Positions 55,944 to 64,000 of a DNA stretch of 64,000 nucleotides are shown in pieces. Both the position numbers and the translations under genes were made by a program. Numbering within the stretch: the stretch's first letter is position 1; every line of letters starts with the position of its first letter. Source of the DNA: JAWKZG01 sp041396125 (GTDB lineage Bacteria > Pseudomonadota > Gammaproteobacteria > Competibacterales > Competibacteraceae). The notes below the pieces were generated by a model. It searched no databases. It saw only the letters and a program-made list of their open reading frames with translations, and had not been told where the DNA came from. The stretch is taken from the NCBI GenBank assembly GCA_041396125.1, contig JAWKZG010000023.1:17104-81103 (forward strand), read 5' to 3'.

Positions 55944-57524
55944 ATGTTATTGACGCACCAATCCAGCCGCGGCATGGTCGTGGCACCCCACCATCTGGCA
56001 GCTCAAGCCGGTCTTGCCGTGCTGCGCGAAGGCGGCAACGCAATTGAAGCAATGATCGCTGCAGCAGCGACCATCGCGGTAGTTTATCCACATATGAACG
56101 GTTTGGGTGGTGATAATTTCTGGTTGATTCACAGCCCGGACGGGCCACCGGTTGCACTGGATGCCTGCGGTCCGGCAGCAGCACAAGCCTCTGCCGCGTT
56201 TTATCACCAACACGGCCTGGACGCCATTCCCGCCCGGGGTCCGCTGGCGGCGCTGACCGTGGCAGGCGCGGTAGCAGGCTGGCAGCAGGCGCACCAGCTG
56301 AGCACCCGCTGGGGGGGGCGGCTGCCACTGACACGGTTGCTGGAAGATGCCTTGCATTACGCCCGACATGGCGCACCGGTAACCCTGTCACAGCAGCACA
56401 ATACGCTCGCCAAGCAGCAGGAAATGGAGGCTGCTCCCGGCTTTGCCGAGTTGTATCTGGCTCAGAGTGAGGCGGGTTCCCTGTTTCAAAACCCGCGGCT
56501 GGCAGACACCTTGCAGCAGCTGATCGATGCCGGACTGGATGATTTTTACCGGGGCGATCTGGCACGCAGCCTGGCCGCCGACCTGGAACACGTTGGTAGT
56601 CCACTGCGTTTGGCTGACCTGGAACGCTATCAGGCGCAGCAGGTAAACGCGCTGGCGCTCGAAATCAGCCAGGGCACGCTGTACAACCTGCCGCCGCCTA
56701 CCCAGGGACTGGCTTCGCTGATGATTCTGGGTCTGTTCGACCGGCTCGCCTGCAGCGAAGCCGACAGCTTTGAGTATGTGCACGGTCTGGTCGAGGCGAC
56801 CAAACAGGCGTTCCGGGTTCGCGACCGCTACGTTACCGATCCGGCCTATCTGCAAATCGAACCCACGGATTTTCTTAAAACCGATCGACTTGACAGCCTC
56901 GCAGCCCGAATCGACCCGCAACGTGCAGCACCCTGGCCACATCCTGCCGGTGCCGGCGATACCGTCTGGCTGGGCGCGATTGATGGACAGGGTCGGGCGG
57001 TCAGCTTTATTCAAAGCCTGTACTGGGAGTTCGGTTCTGGGGTTGTGCTGCCCAGCAGTGGCATCACCTGGCAAAATCGCGGCACCAGTTTCAGCCTTGA
57101 TCCAACGGCCAGCAATCCGCTGATGCCAGGCCGCAAACCGTTCCATACCATTCAGCCAGCGCTGGCACAGCTGAAAGACGGACGGGTGATGCCTTACGGC
57201 ACGATGGGAGGCGAAGGCCAGCCGCAAACCCAGGCCATTCTGCTGACCCGTTATGCCCGCTACCAGCAATCCCTGCAACAGGCCGTGACTGGCCCGCGCT
57301 GGCTGTTAGGCCGAACCTGGGGCTCGATGACCACCAACCTGCGGATCGAAAATCGCTTTGATCCGGCGGTTATCGAAGCGCTGCGCAACGCCGGTCACGA
57401 TGTTGAGGTCATTGGCGCTTTTGACGAAGTCATGGGGCATGCCGGCGCACTGGTCTGGCATCCGAACGGCATGATCGAAGGTGCCGCCGATCCGCGTAGC
57501 GATGGTGCAGCGGCCGGTTTTTAG
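55944..57524 (+). CDS. Gamma-glutamyltransferase family protein, probably HpxW-like oxamate amidohydrolase
   Basis: A 526-aa Ntn-hydrolase of the gamma-glutamyltransferase family, expected to self-cleave before a Thr. The N-terminal part has VVAPHHLAAQAGLAVLREGG, AATIAVVYPHMNGLGGDNFW and YNLPPPTQGLASLMILGLF. The nucleophile is most likely Thr near residue 340 in GAGDTVWLGAIDGQGRAVSF, followed by EFGSGVVLPSSGITWQNRG and MGGEGQPQTQA. The EFGSGVVLP and WQNRG pattern is, as I recall, closer to HpxW (oxamate amidohydrolase of purine breakdown) than to true GGT. No signal peptide is seen, which also argues against an extracellular GGT. The PucG- and AllH-like neighbours agree. Confidence 0.82.
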   Translation: MLLTHQSSRGMVVAPHHLAAQAGLAVLREGGNAIEAMIAAAATIAVVYPHMNGLGGDNFWLIHSPDGPPVALDACGPAAAQASAAFYHQHGLDAIPARGPLAALTVAGAVAGWQQAHQLSTRWGGRLPLTRLLEDALHYARHGAPVTLSQQHNTLAKQQEMEAAPGFAELYLAQSEAGSLFQNPRLADTLQQLIDAGLDDFYRGDLARSLAADLEHVGSPLRLADLERYQAQQVNALALEISQGTLYNLPPPTQGLASLMILGLFDRLACSEADSFEYVHGLVEATKQAFRVRDRYVTDPAYLQIEPTDFLKTDRLDSLAARIDPQRAAPWPHPAGAGDTVWLGAIDGQGRAVSFIQSLYWEFGSGVVLPSSGITWQNRGTSFSLDPTASNPLMPGRKPFHTIQPALAQLKDGRVMPYGTMGGEGQPQTQAILLTRYARYQQSLQQAVTGPRWLLGRTWGSMTTNLRIENRFDPAVIEALRNAGHDVEVIGAFDEVMGHAGALVWHPNGMIEGAADPRSDGAAAGF

Positions 57525-57564
57525 CCAGTAGTTTCGAGGCGATCTGCAGAATCCAAACGGGCCG

Positions 57565-58371
57565 TTAAGCCACCGTAATCACAGCGGTGGCCTCGCCCAG
57601 ACCATCCAGTGCAATCCTGACCCGGCTGCCAGCGTCCAGCCATTGGGTTTGCACTACACTGCCCAATAGCACAAAGCTGCCTGCTGGCAGGGTACGATCC
57701 AGTTCGGCGTAACGATTCGCCAGCCAGGCCAGCGCCGCCAGCGGATGCCCCAGAATGTCCGCGCCATGGCCCCTGCCACGCAGTTCATCGTTGACCCACA
57801 GCTGACCGCATACAGCCGCCAGATCCAGTTCCTGCCAATCGGTTTGCGCTACGCCCAGTACACAACCGGCATTAAAAAAATCATCAGCGATCAGCAAGGG
57901 TGCGCTCAGTTGGGAATAGTCAGTGTAGCGATCCGCGACGACTTCAATGGCGGCATGGCAGCTGGCAATTGCGCCGCGAACGCTCTGTGGATCATGCGGT
58001 GCAGTAGCTGGCCCAAGCGCCTGACCAAGCGTGACGGCAATTTCACACTCGACGCCCAGTCGGCCGTTTGGCAGATCCGCAAACTCGCCGCTGCCCCGCG
58101 CCACTGTGGCTGACATCACAGCTCCGGCACAGGGGTGATCGATATTGAGATACTGCTGCATGACGGGCGTGGTACAGCCGATTTTATAACCTGCCACGAT
58201 ACCCTGGCCGGCACTGCTCAAGCGGGTATGTAACAAATCCTGAATACGATAGGCGGCTGTTTCATCGAGCTCCGCACTGCCTGGCAAAGCATCGATCAAG
58301 CGCCCGTCCAGCCGCCGCCGCCCCAATTCATCCGCCAACTGCAGTAAATTCTGTAGGTATGGGTCAATCAT
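57565..58371 (-). CDS. 2-keto-4-pentenoate hydratase-type protein (FAH superfamily)
   Basis: A 268-aa member of the hydratase/decarboxylase group (MhpD/DmpE/DmpH) of the fumarylacetoacetate hydrolase superfamily. These hydrate 2-hydroxypentadienoate or decarboxylate 4-oxalocrotonate in meta-cleavage pathways. The motifs GYKIGCTTPVMQQYLNID, GRLGVECEIAVTLGQAL (metal-binding Glu residues), AIEVVADRYTDYSQ, IADDFFNAGCVLG and GSVVQTQWLDAG are in the right order and the length is normal. No ring-cleavage dioxygenase is near, so the exact substrate is open. It converges with the HpxW-like gene, 40 bases apart. Confidence 0.88.
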   Translation of the reverse strand: MIDPYLQNLLQLADELGRRRLDGRLIDALPGSAELDETAAYRIQDLLHTRLSSAGQGIVAGYKIGCTTPVMQQYLNIDHPCAGAVMSATVARGSGEFADLPNGRLGVECEIAVTLGQALGPATAPHDPQSVRGAIASCHAAIEVVADRYTDYSQLSAPLLIADDFFNAGCVLGVAQTDWQELDLAAVCGQLWVNDELRGRGHGADILGHPLAALAWLANRYAELDRTLPAGSFVLLGSVVQTQWLDAGSRVRIALDGLGEATAVITVA

Positions 58372-58855
58372 GCCACTCTCCGAAATCTGGAATACATTTT
58401 ATTCTGACGGCAGCACCGCTGATACATAACACAACCAGGTTTGCGACAACCGGCCAAGCCTTAAGCGCTGTTTGGTTCCGGTTTGCCCATGCTGCTGCTA
58501 CACCTTGACTGGATTTCCGCCAACGCGGGAATGACAGGCTGCGCATAGCAGTGACAGCTGTCAACGATACGAGACTATGCGTTTATTGCAGGAGAGACAA
58601 GGCCGGTTTTACAGCGGGCTGTCGCGGAGTAGCACCGATTTGATGGAGGTAAGCCTGGATGAAACAGAGCTGGGCGAGACAGACCGGATGCTGGATAAAA
58701 AAAACCACCTGTCCCCTATCGGGCTGTAGAGGTTGCCCTGTGAGAAGGAATCAGGTGGTGCGCCTAAAATTTACATTCTGTAACAATCTGTCACATAACT
58801 TAACAAATAAATTCGTGTTTGCATAGGGGTAACTTGCAAAATTTGTAATATTTTC
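58372..58855. other. 484-base gap with a short possible frame and an inverted repeat
   Basis: No recognised gene. A 50-codon plus-strand frame (58577-58729) reads MRLLQERQGRFYSGL and onward, but it lacks a clear ribosome site and is not recognised. ACCACCTG at 58704-58711 and CAGGTGGT at 58752-58759 are perfect 8-bp arms 40 bases apart, next to an A-run on one side. They may form the stem of a terminator for the CaiB gene on the minus strand, although the long loop makes this weak. Confidence 0.5.
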
Positions 58856-60076
58856 TTATTTTCGCCGTTTTTCTACCACAATACCCTTTTCTATCAATGC
58901 TTTAAGTTCTTCATCCGTAAACCCGTGCTGTTCCAGCACCACCTGATAGTGTTCGCTGAACTGGGGTGGCAGTGAATTAATCTGCCCCGGCGTACGGGAA
59001 AATTTGATGGGCGTACCGACACAACGGTACCAGTCTTTCTCCACCGCCATATCCCGGTGCCGGGTATGTTCGGCATGCATGGCCTGCGCTGTATCGAGTA
59101 TCGGACCGGCTGGTATTCCGCCATCCAGCAGACGTTGGCAAACCTCCTCGCCATCCAGTTTGACCAGTACCGATTCCAGCTCGGCGGTCAGTTCCTGTCG
59201 ATTCGTAGTGCGATCACGATTGTCGGCAAAGCGGGGATCAGCGGCCAGATCGGGCCGTTCCAGTAATGTGCATACACGCTGGAATGCGCGGTTGTTGCCA
59301 GCACCAATAAAGATATCCACGGTGCGGGTACGAAAACGGTCATACGGACTGATATTGGGATGGGCATTACCGGTCAGACCCGGCACCTTGCCGGACAGAT
59401 AGTAATTGATGACATGCGGATGCATCAGCGCGAGCGCACAGTCGTACAAAGTCATGTCAATATACTGCCCCTGGCCGGAATGCTGGCGTTCCAGCAGCGC
59501 CATCAGCACCGCCACAGCGGCATACAGGCCGGTGCCCATATCCACCATCGGGATGCCAACGCGGGTGGGCCCGGCAGCAGGATCGCCATTGACGCTGAAC
59601 CAGCCGGCCATCGCCTGAATGATCGCATCATAGCCGGGAAAACCACCCAGCGGTCCGGTACTGCCGTAGCCACTGATCCGGCAATGGATCAAACGTGGAA
59701 AGCGGGGCTGCAAAACGTCCTGATAACCCAGTCCCCAGCGTTCCATTGTGCCGGGTTTAAGATTTTCGATCAGTACATCGGCCTCTTCCAGCAGGCGGAA
59801 TAAAACTTCGACCCCGCCCGGTTGTGTCAGATCCAGACCGATAGAACGCTTGTTGCGATTCAGACCAATGAAATAAGAGGCATTATTATCATGGAAAGGT
59901 GGTCCCCAATCGCGCACTTCATCGCCTTGCGGCGGTTCGACCTTGATGACATCGGCACCGTGGTCGGCGAATATCTGGGTGCAGTAAGGCCCTCCCAGAA
60001 CGCGCGTCAAATCGACAACTTTTACGCCTTGTAAGGCCCCGAAACCGGGGCTGGTATTGGTATTCTCTGCTTGCAT
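58856..60076 (-). CDS. CaiB/BaiF family CoA transferase
   Basis: A 406-aa family III CoA transferase, which moves CoA between carboxylic acids through an enzyme-bound anhydride. The N-terminus has LQGVKVVDLTRVLGGPYCTQ and FADHGADVIKVEPPQGDEVR. The nucleophile Asp region reads YFIGLNRNKRSIGLDLTQPG, with the later active-site stretch YGSTGPLGGFPGYDAIIQAM and GQYIDMTLYDCAL. The start at the ATG at 60076 is chosen because the conserved fold begins there; an open frame extends further upstream with no similarity. The gap to the SPFH gene is 92 bases. Partner acids are unknown. Confidence 0.9.
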   Translation of the reverse strand: MQAENTNTSPGFGALQGVKVVDLTRVLGGPYCTQIFADHGADVIKVEPPQGDEVRDWGPPFHDNNASYFIGLNRNKRSIGLDLTQPGGVEVLFRLLEEADVLIENLKPGTMERWGLGYQDVLQPRFPRLIHCRISGYGSTGPLGGFPGYDAIIQAMAGWFSVNGDPAAGPTRVGIPMVDMGTGLYAAVAVLMALLERQHSGQGQYIDMTLYDCALALMHPHVINYYLSGKVPGLTGNAHPNISPYDRFRTRTVDIFIGAGNNRAFQRVCTLLERPDLAADPRFADNRDRTTNRQELTAELESVLVKLDGEEVCQRLLDGGIPAGPILDTAQAMHAEHTRHRDMAVEKDWYRCVGTPIKFSRTPGQINSLPPQFSEHYQVVLEQHGFTDEELKALIEKGIVVEKRRK

Positions 60077-60168
60077 ATATCTGCTCTCATCGGGTTTGGC
60101 AAGGGTTCCCACGCGCAGGAATGGCGGGGCACGATGGGCAGATTTTAGGCGAAAAAAGATCACCAGTA

Positions 60169-61299
60169 TCAGCGTTGTTCCATTTTGCCTGCGCCGGGTC
60201 TACTTTCTGCCCCAGCATCCTGAGCCGCTGCAGCATGCTCTGCCAGTTGCGCCAGCGGCGGAGCTTGCAGCTCCGGCAAGGGGAAAATCAACGGGATATC
60301 ATTGGGCAAAACGACAGCCTGCACATTGGGTGATAAACGCTCAATATAGCGATAGGCCAGCAGATTGGGGCGGTTCTGCAAAGCTTCCGCGACCAGATTC
60401 AGCGCCTGTTTTTCAGCCTCAGCCTGAATCAGGCGAGCGGCAGCGGCTGCCTCAGCCTTGATGCGCACAGCGTTGGCTTCGGCCTGGGCGATAAGCTGTA
60501 TGCGGCGTGCTTCACCCTGCGCCAGATTGACGATCTGTTTCGCCTCGTGTTCTTTCATTTTTTCGCCCTGCAACGCAACTTGCTTGCGTTCGACTGAGGA
60601 CGCATATTCCGGGGTAAACGCAATATTGCGCAGCAAAACCTCTTTGACAATCAGCCCGTTGTCCCGGGCTATCGCTTTCAGCGACTGATCCAATTCTTGT
60701 TCGAGTTCGGTGCGCTGATTGCTATTGACCTCATCAACCGTGTACTTGGAAACTTCCCGGCGCAGGATAGCGCGCACATTGGGACGCAGCAGTTCGTCTT
60801 TGAAGCGGTTCTGCCAAAGCACGTGCAAACCCACCACTTTGGCCGGATCAATGCGGTAAATGATTGACACATCCATAGTGACCTGCTGACTGTCCAGAGT
60901 CCTCGTCACGATGGCATCAGCCACCGGAGTCTCGTTCTCGAACGGTCGGCTGGCCATGGTATAAGTCTGCCAGTAGATCGGATAAATCACGGCTTTTTCA
61001 GCCATCGGCCAGACCCAGTGCAGACCCGCCTGCAAAGGTTCCGGTCGGATACCCTGGGTAGGCTGCAACAAAGACACCACCACCGCAACCTGATAGGGAT
61101 ACACGAACACCAGGCTCTGTTTGACCAGTGTCAGGCCCAGCACCAGAATAAACGGCAGAATTATCCGCGCCGACAACAAACGACCGAACGCAAACAGCAG
61201 ACCGCGGCGACGCCAGGCACGCAGAAAGCCGTAACCGACCGCCAGCGAAATCAGCGTCCAGCCAAGATAAACCAGCCAGTTCAGTACGCTATGTAACAT
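60169..61299 (-). CDS. SPFH-domain (stomatin/prohibitin-like) membrane protein 1
   Basis: A 376-aa band-7 protein with an N-terminal hydrophobic region of two helices (SVLNWLVYLGWTLISLAVGY; ARIILPFILVLGLTLVKQSL). The SPFH domain (about 65-245) is seen as YPYQVAVVVSLLQPTQGIRP, TRTLDSQQVTMDVSIIYRI and LLRNIAFTPEYASSVERKQV. A flotillin-like coiled coil (EHEAKQIVNLAQGEARRIQL, then Ala/Glu-rich) and a C-terminal Ala/Pro-rich tail follow. Such proteins form ring or raft-like assemblies that organise the inner membrane and its proteases. It is the downstream member of a tandem pair, 15 bases after the other, and is a clear paralogue. Confidence 0.87.
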   Translation of the reverse strand: MLHSVLNWLVYLGWTLISLAVGYGFLRAWRRRGLLFAFGRLLSARIILPFILVLGLTLVKQSLVFVYPYQVAVVVSLLQPTQGIRPEPLQAGLHWVWPMAEKAVIYPIYWQTYTMASRPFENETPVADAIVTRTLDSQQVTMDVSIIYRIDPAKVVGLHVLWQNRFKDELLRPNVRAILRREVSKYTVDEVNSNQRTELEQELDQSLKAIARDNGLIVKEVLLRNIAFTPEYASSVERKQVALQGEKMKEHEAKQIVNLAQGEARRIQLIAQAEANAVRIKAEAAAAARLIQAEAEKQALNLVAEALQNRPNLLAYRYIERLSPNVQAVVLPNDIPLIFPLPELQAPPLAQLAEHAAAAQDAGAESRPGAGKMEQR

Positions 61300-61314
61300 G
61301 GCAACACCCGGTAA

Positions 61315-62520
61315 TTATTGCGCTTTTACAGGAATCTGCTGAGCCGCTCCATCCTGCGCCAATTGCGGCTGTACTAATGGCGGACGAGCTTCGGCTTCCG
61401 GTGCCGGCTGGGTTGACCCCGGCTGGGTTGACCCCGGCTGGGTTGACCCGGGCAGGGACGCCGGCTGCGGCTGGGTTGCCCCCTCGCCCAACTGCGGCAT
61501 TGGCAAAATCAAAGGCGCATTGCTGGGCAACAGCATAGCGCGGATATTGGGTGATAATTTATCGATATAACGATAAGTCAGCAGATTATCGCGCTGATCC
61601 AGTGCCTGACCAATCTGCACCAGTGCTTCAGCCTCAGCTTTCGCCTTGACCACGTGCGCCTCGGCTTCAGCTTTGGCGACATCGACAATAGCCTGCGCCT
61701 GCGCCCGCGCCTTGATAGTAATCTGTTTGCCCTCCCCCGAGGCCAGATTCGCCATTTGCAACGCTTTATACTCGGCTTCCCGGATACGCTGTTTGGCTGT
61801 CATTTTCTCTTCTACGGACGAGGCGTACTCGGGGGAAAAAGTGATATTACGCACCAAAATACCAAGTGGCTCAATACCGGTTCCCCGACAATGCGCGTTA
61901 GTCAAATCATTCAGCGCTTCTTCAAAGGCCTTGCGTTTTTCGCTATTGATTTCGTCCACATTGAAGCGGGCAGCCTGACTACGCACGAACGAGCGCAGCC
62001 CCGGGCGGATAAAATCCCGCACATAACGATCCTGCCAGCTGATATGCAGATCTACCGCCATATCCGACAGCACCCGAAACAGTGCAGTTACATCGATGAT
62101 GACCAGCTGGCCATCGGCGGTACGGGCGCGAATTGCATCATCGCCCAGCTCTTCGCCTTCATAAGCCCGCCCGGACATGGTGTAGGACTGCACAATGATG
62201 GGGTAGCGCACAACCTCCTCAAACAGCGGCACTTTGAGATGCAGACCTGCTTTTATCGGCCGCTCGCGTACCCCGTTCGGGGCCAGTAAAGACACCACAA
62301 CGCCGACTTCACGCGGATCAATGAACACCATGCTGGCACTGGCAACATTGACCGTTAGTATCCCCAGCAAGGGCCATAGCAGACGGTAAGAAAGCAAGCG
62401 CCTGGCCGCAGGCAACCAACCGTAACGGCGGCGCATCAGCCAGAAATACACCAGTATCCCGCCGAGGAACACAGCCCACAGCAGCGGCACCAAAACATCA
62501 AGTACGTTCTTTAACACCAT
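61315..62520 (-). CDS. SPFH-domain (stomatin/prohibitin-like) membrane protein 2
   Basis: A 401-aa paralogue of the gene downstream. It has two N-terminal helices (VLDVLVPLLWAVFLGGILVY; WPLLGILTVNVASASMVFID), then an SPFH domain (DPREVGVVVSLLAPNGVRER, RTADGQLVIIDVTALFRVL, VRNITFSPEYASSVEEKMTA) and the heptad tail (KALQMANLASGEGKQITIKA). The Pro/Gln-rich C-terminus contains three copies of GSTQP, encoded by a 15-bp DNA repeat at 61406-61450. The ATG at 62520 is preferred over 62541 because AGGA lies upstream of it and the helix begins there. The two SPFH proteins probably form a hetero-complex, like HflK with HflC, though no FtsH gene is present. Confidence 0.87.
   Translation of the reverse strand: MVLKNVLDVLVPLLWAVFLGGILVYFWLMRRRYGWLPAARRLLSYRLLWPLLGILTVNVASASMVFIDPREVGVVVSLLAPNGVRERPIKAGLHLKVPLFEEVVRYPIIVQSYTMSGRAYEGEELGDDAIRARTADGQLVIIDVTALFRVLSDMAVDLHISWQDRYVRDFIRPGLRSFVRSQAARFNVDEINSEKRKAFEEALNDLTNAHCRGTGIEPLGILVRNITFSPEYASSVEEKMTAKQRIREAEYKALQMANLASGEGKQITIKARAQAQAIVDVAKAEAEAHVVKAKAEAEALVQIGQALDQRDNLLTYRYIDKLSPNIRAMLLPSNAPLILPMPQLGEGATQPQPASLPGSTQPGSTQPGSTQPAPEAEARPPLVQPQLAQDGAAQQIPVKAQ
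61406..61450 (-). repeat. 15-bp in-frame tandem repeat, three units
   Basis: GGCTGGGTTGACCCC occurs three times in succession (the last with one changed base). It codes for GSTQP on the minus strand in the tail of SPFH protein 2. Copy number could vary without breaking the frame. Confidence 0.9.
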
Positions 62521-62958
62521 AATCGTATCTGTCCTTCGCATAGCGGCGTTGTTGTCTGGAGGACAACTCCATTACTCCGCTTAATCATCAATATGCATTT
62601 ACTATATCTTTGAAATATAAGTTAAAGAAGTTTTTAAAACACATCTATAGTCGATGATGCAGTCTTCTTGTGCCATTTAGCGACGGCACATTACCCGCTC
62701 CACACAGCGCTATCAAAACAGGGCTAACACGTTCTTTTCGATGCGTAATACAGGCATGCGTCGCACCGCTGGCCGCAGATGCTGGTCGCTGCGCAGCCTA
62801 TCCTGCACCGGCATCGCTTCAGCCAACAGCCGCACACAGCCTGCTAAGCGCTTAATTAAATGGAATTAATAGGAAAATCCCGCAAATGGCGCATAATGAC
62901 AGCGCTGCAGGCAGGCAAACTTTTTCGCAGCGCGTCACAGGCACTACCCGCATTGGAC
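62521..62958. other. 438-base gap without a recognised gene
   Basis: The part from 62580 to 62650 is AT-rich and may hold the promoter for the SPFH pair. The remainder shows no gene, RNA or clear hairpin. Confidence 0.55.
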
Positions 62959-64000
62959 TTAAGGGTGGGCGATAACCAGTAAGGCGGGCGCGCGTTGCAA
63001 TACGCAGCGCAATGCACGCTCCAGGTTGGCCGGGTCCAGTGCCGCAAAGCTTTCATCCAGAATGATCAGATCAGCTGATTGCAGCAAGGCGCGTGCAATA
63101 TACAAACGGCTGCGTTCACCATGCGACAACTGCCAGCCGCTCTCGCCTATCATTTGATGCAGGCCAGCGGGCATACGGCGCAATAAATCACCCAGCCCGA
63201 GCTCCTCACAGATGATTTCGGCATCTCGCAGATCCTGTTCCGCAGGTGGCCAGCGTCGCCCCATCAGCAGGTTAAACGCCAATGTCTCGGTCAGGATATG
63301 GTTTTCATGAAACTGCGGCGCTGCCACAACTTTTTTCCGCCAGGCCCGCGCGCCGAGTGTCTGCCGATCCAGCCCACGCAGCATTAACAAGCCTGAGGAC
63401 GGCAGACGCAAGCCCGCCAATAGTGCGGCCAGGGTGGATTTACCACCGCCAGAGCTCCCCTGCAGAAGCAAACGATCACCGCCGTGAATGGTGAGATTAC
63501 AAGCCTGCAGGACTGGCTGACCGAACTCACGGTAGCGGAAACTGAGATCTTTTGCGACCAGCAGCGGACGCCCTCCGGTGTCATCACTGCGCGCCCCGGC
63601 CCCGTTGTCTTCACTGCCCGTCCCAGTTAATGTTGCCGCCGACCCCGCCGGCTCGGCGTTAATACGTGGCGCAGCATGAAATAACGGCCCGACCTGACGC
63701 CAGGCATTGACGACACCGAGCAGACTTTCCATACCGGTGGCCAAATGGTTAAGCGCTTGCGCCGCCAGCATTACACCACCCAGTGATAGCGCCAGGGCGG
63801 TCAATTCAAACTGGCTGCTGATCAGTGGATAGGCCATGCCGGCCAGTCCCAGCACCAGCCAGCCGCGCGACCAGATACCGCCAATCTGCACAGCACTGCT
63901 GTCCATATCTTTGGATAAGGACAGATAACGGGCCTGCAACTGGTCTTCATCATCGTGCCAGTCCTGTGGACGCTCCTGCGCCAGGCGTGTCCGGTGACCA
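62959..64000 (-). CDS. ABC exporter, fused membrane and ATP-binding domains, 5' end beyond the window
   Basis: The C-terminal 347 residues of a one-chain half-transporter ABC exporter. The last two membrane helices are in view (WSRGWLVLGLAGMAYPLISS; LTALALSLGGVMLAAQALNH). The nucleotide-binding domain has Walker A GSSGGGKST, Q-loop VVAAPQFHENHIL, signature LSHGERSRL (not the usual LSGGQ), Walker B DLIILDESF and the switch His in LLVIAHP. The chain stops right after that His, where most exporters continue for 20-50 residues. The frame remains open through base 64000. Substrate unknown. Confidence 0.85.
   Translation of the reverse strand, partial: GHRTRLAQERPQDWHDDEDQLQARYLSLSKDMDSSAVQIGGIWSRGWLVLGLAGMAYPLISSQFELTALALSLGGVMLAAQALNHLATGMESLLGVVNAWRQVGPLFHAAPRINAEPAGSAATLTGTGSEDNGAGARSDDTGGRPLLVAKDLSFRYREFGQPVLQACNLTIHGGDRLLLQGSSGGGKSTLAALLAGLRLPSSGLLMLRGLDRQTLGARAWRKKVVAAPQFHENHILTETLAFNLLMGRRWPPAEQDLRDAEIICEELGLGDLLRRMPAGLHQMIGESGWQLSHGERSRLYIARALLQSADLIILDESFAALDPANLERALRCVLQRAPALLVIAHP

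Noticed and set aside
55944..57524. GGT-family protein as a CapD-like processing enzyme of the PgsBC polymer
   Set aside because: It has no signal peptide, is about 17 kb from the operon, and its motifs and neighbours fit an HpxW-like amidohydrolase better.
58577..58729. 50-codon small protein
   Set aside because: No clear ribosome site or similarity; kept only as a note for the gap.

Overview
The window is bacterial chromosome of a gammaproteobacterial type. The best taxonomic marker is a full-length PlsB glycerol-3-phosphate acyltransferase (about 814 aa, the gammaproteobacterial form). The gene content (three sets of TRAP transporter parts, CaiB-type CoA transferase, Cox-type molybdoenzyme, enolase-superfamily enzyme, GMC oxidoreductase) suggests a heterotroph living on dissolved organic acids and nitrogen compounds, probably aquatic. 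I found no tRNA, rRNA, CRISPR array, transposase or integrase.

Layout. 0-8 kb: a frameshifted, edge-truncated CoxL-like molybdopterin subunit; a three-gene operon (Mth938-like, TraB/GumN, NUDIX) divergent from plsB; two small DUF6916-like proteins meeting tail to tail; a frameshifted GNAT. 8-19 kb: a surface or secreted accessory block on the minus strand, with three tandem tail-collar (microcystin-dependent) proteins, a third DUF6916-like protein with a Tat signal, and a giant frameshifted VCBS/beta-helix protein. It is bracketed by two exported STN-plus-HEAT-repeat proteins. 19.7-39 kb: a degraded CHASE2 sensor kinase, a stand-alone receiver, then a tightly packed operon of five large genes that looks like a complete Gram-negative version of a poly-gamma-glutamate (PgsBC) machine. 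Its parts are a tandemly duplicated PgsC fused to a large soluble region, an anchored all-beta periplasmic protein, an exported hydrolase-like protein, a 1726-aa protein ending in an outer-membrane beta-barrel, and a PgsB amide ligase fused behind HEAT-like repeats and a membrane helix. This operon is the most interesting part of the window.

39-44 kb: NHL beta-propeller protein, FKBP isomerase, and an enolase-superfamily/GMC oxidoreductase pair. 44-58 kb: a catabolic block with a ureide/oxamate flavour (PucG-like aminotransferase, AllH-like DUF2877 protein, HpxW-like gamma-glutamyltransferase-family enzyme), two DctP proteins, two DctQ proteins and two DctM permeases, one of them with a long coiled-coil tail. 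57.5-64 kb: a hydratase of the 2-keto-4-pentenoate type, a CaiB/BaiF CoA transferase, two tandem SPFH (stomatin/prohibitin) proteins and the end of an ABC exporter.

A cross-cutting feature is the clustering of single-base indels, many in short homopolymers, near 1.55, 7.9, 13.05, 14.2-16.3, 20.0-21.7, 26.27, 49.6 and 51.2-52.3 kb, while long stretches between are clean. I cannot tell assembly error from real decay, so affected genes are marked as broken with their intact frame described.
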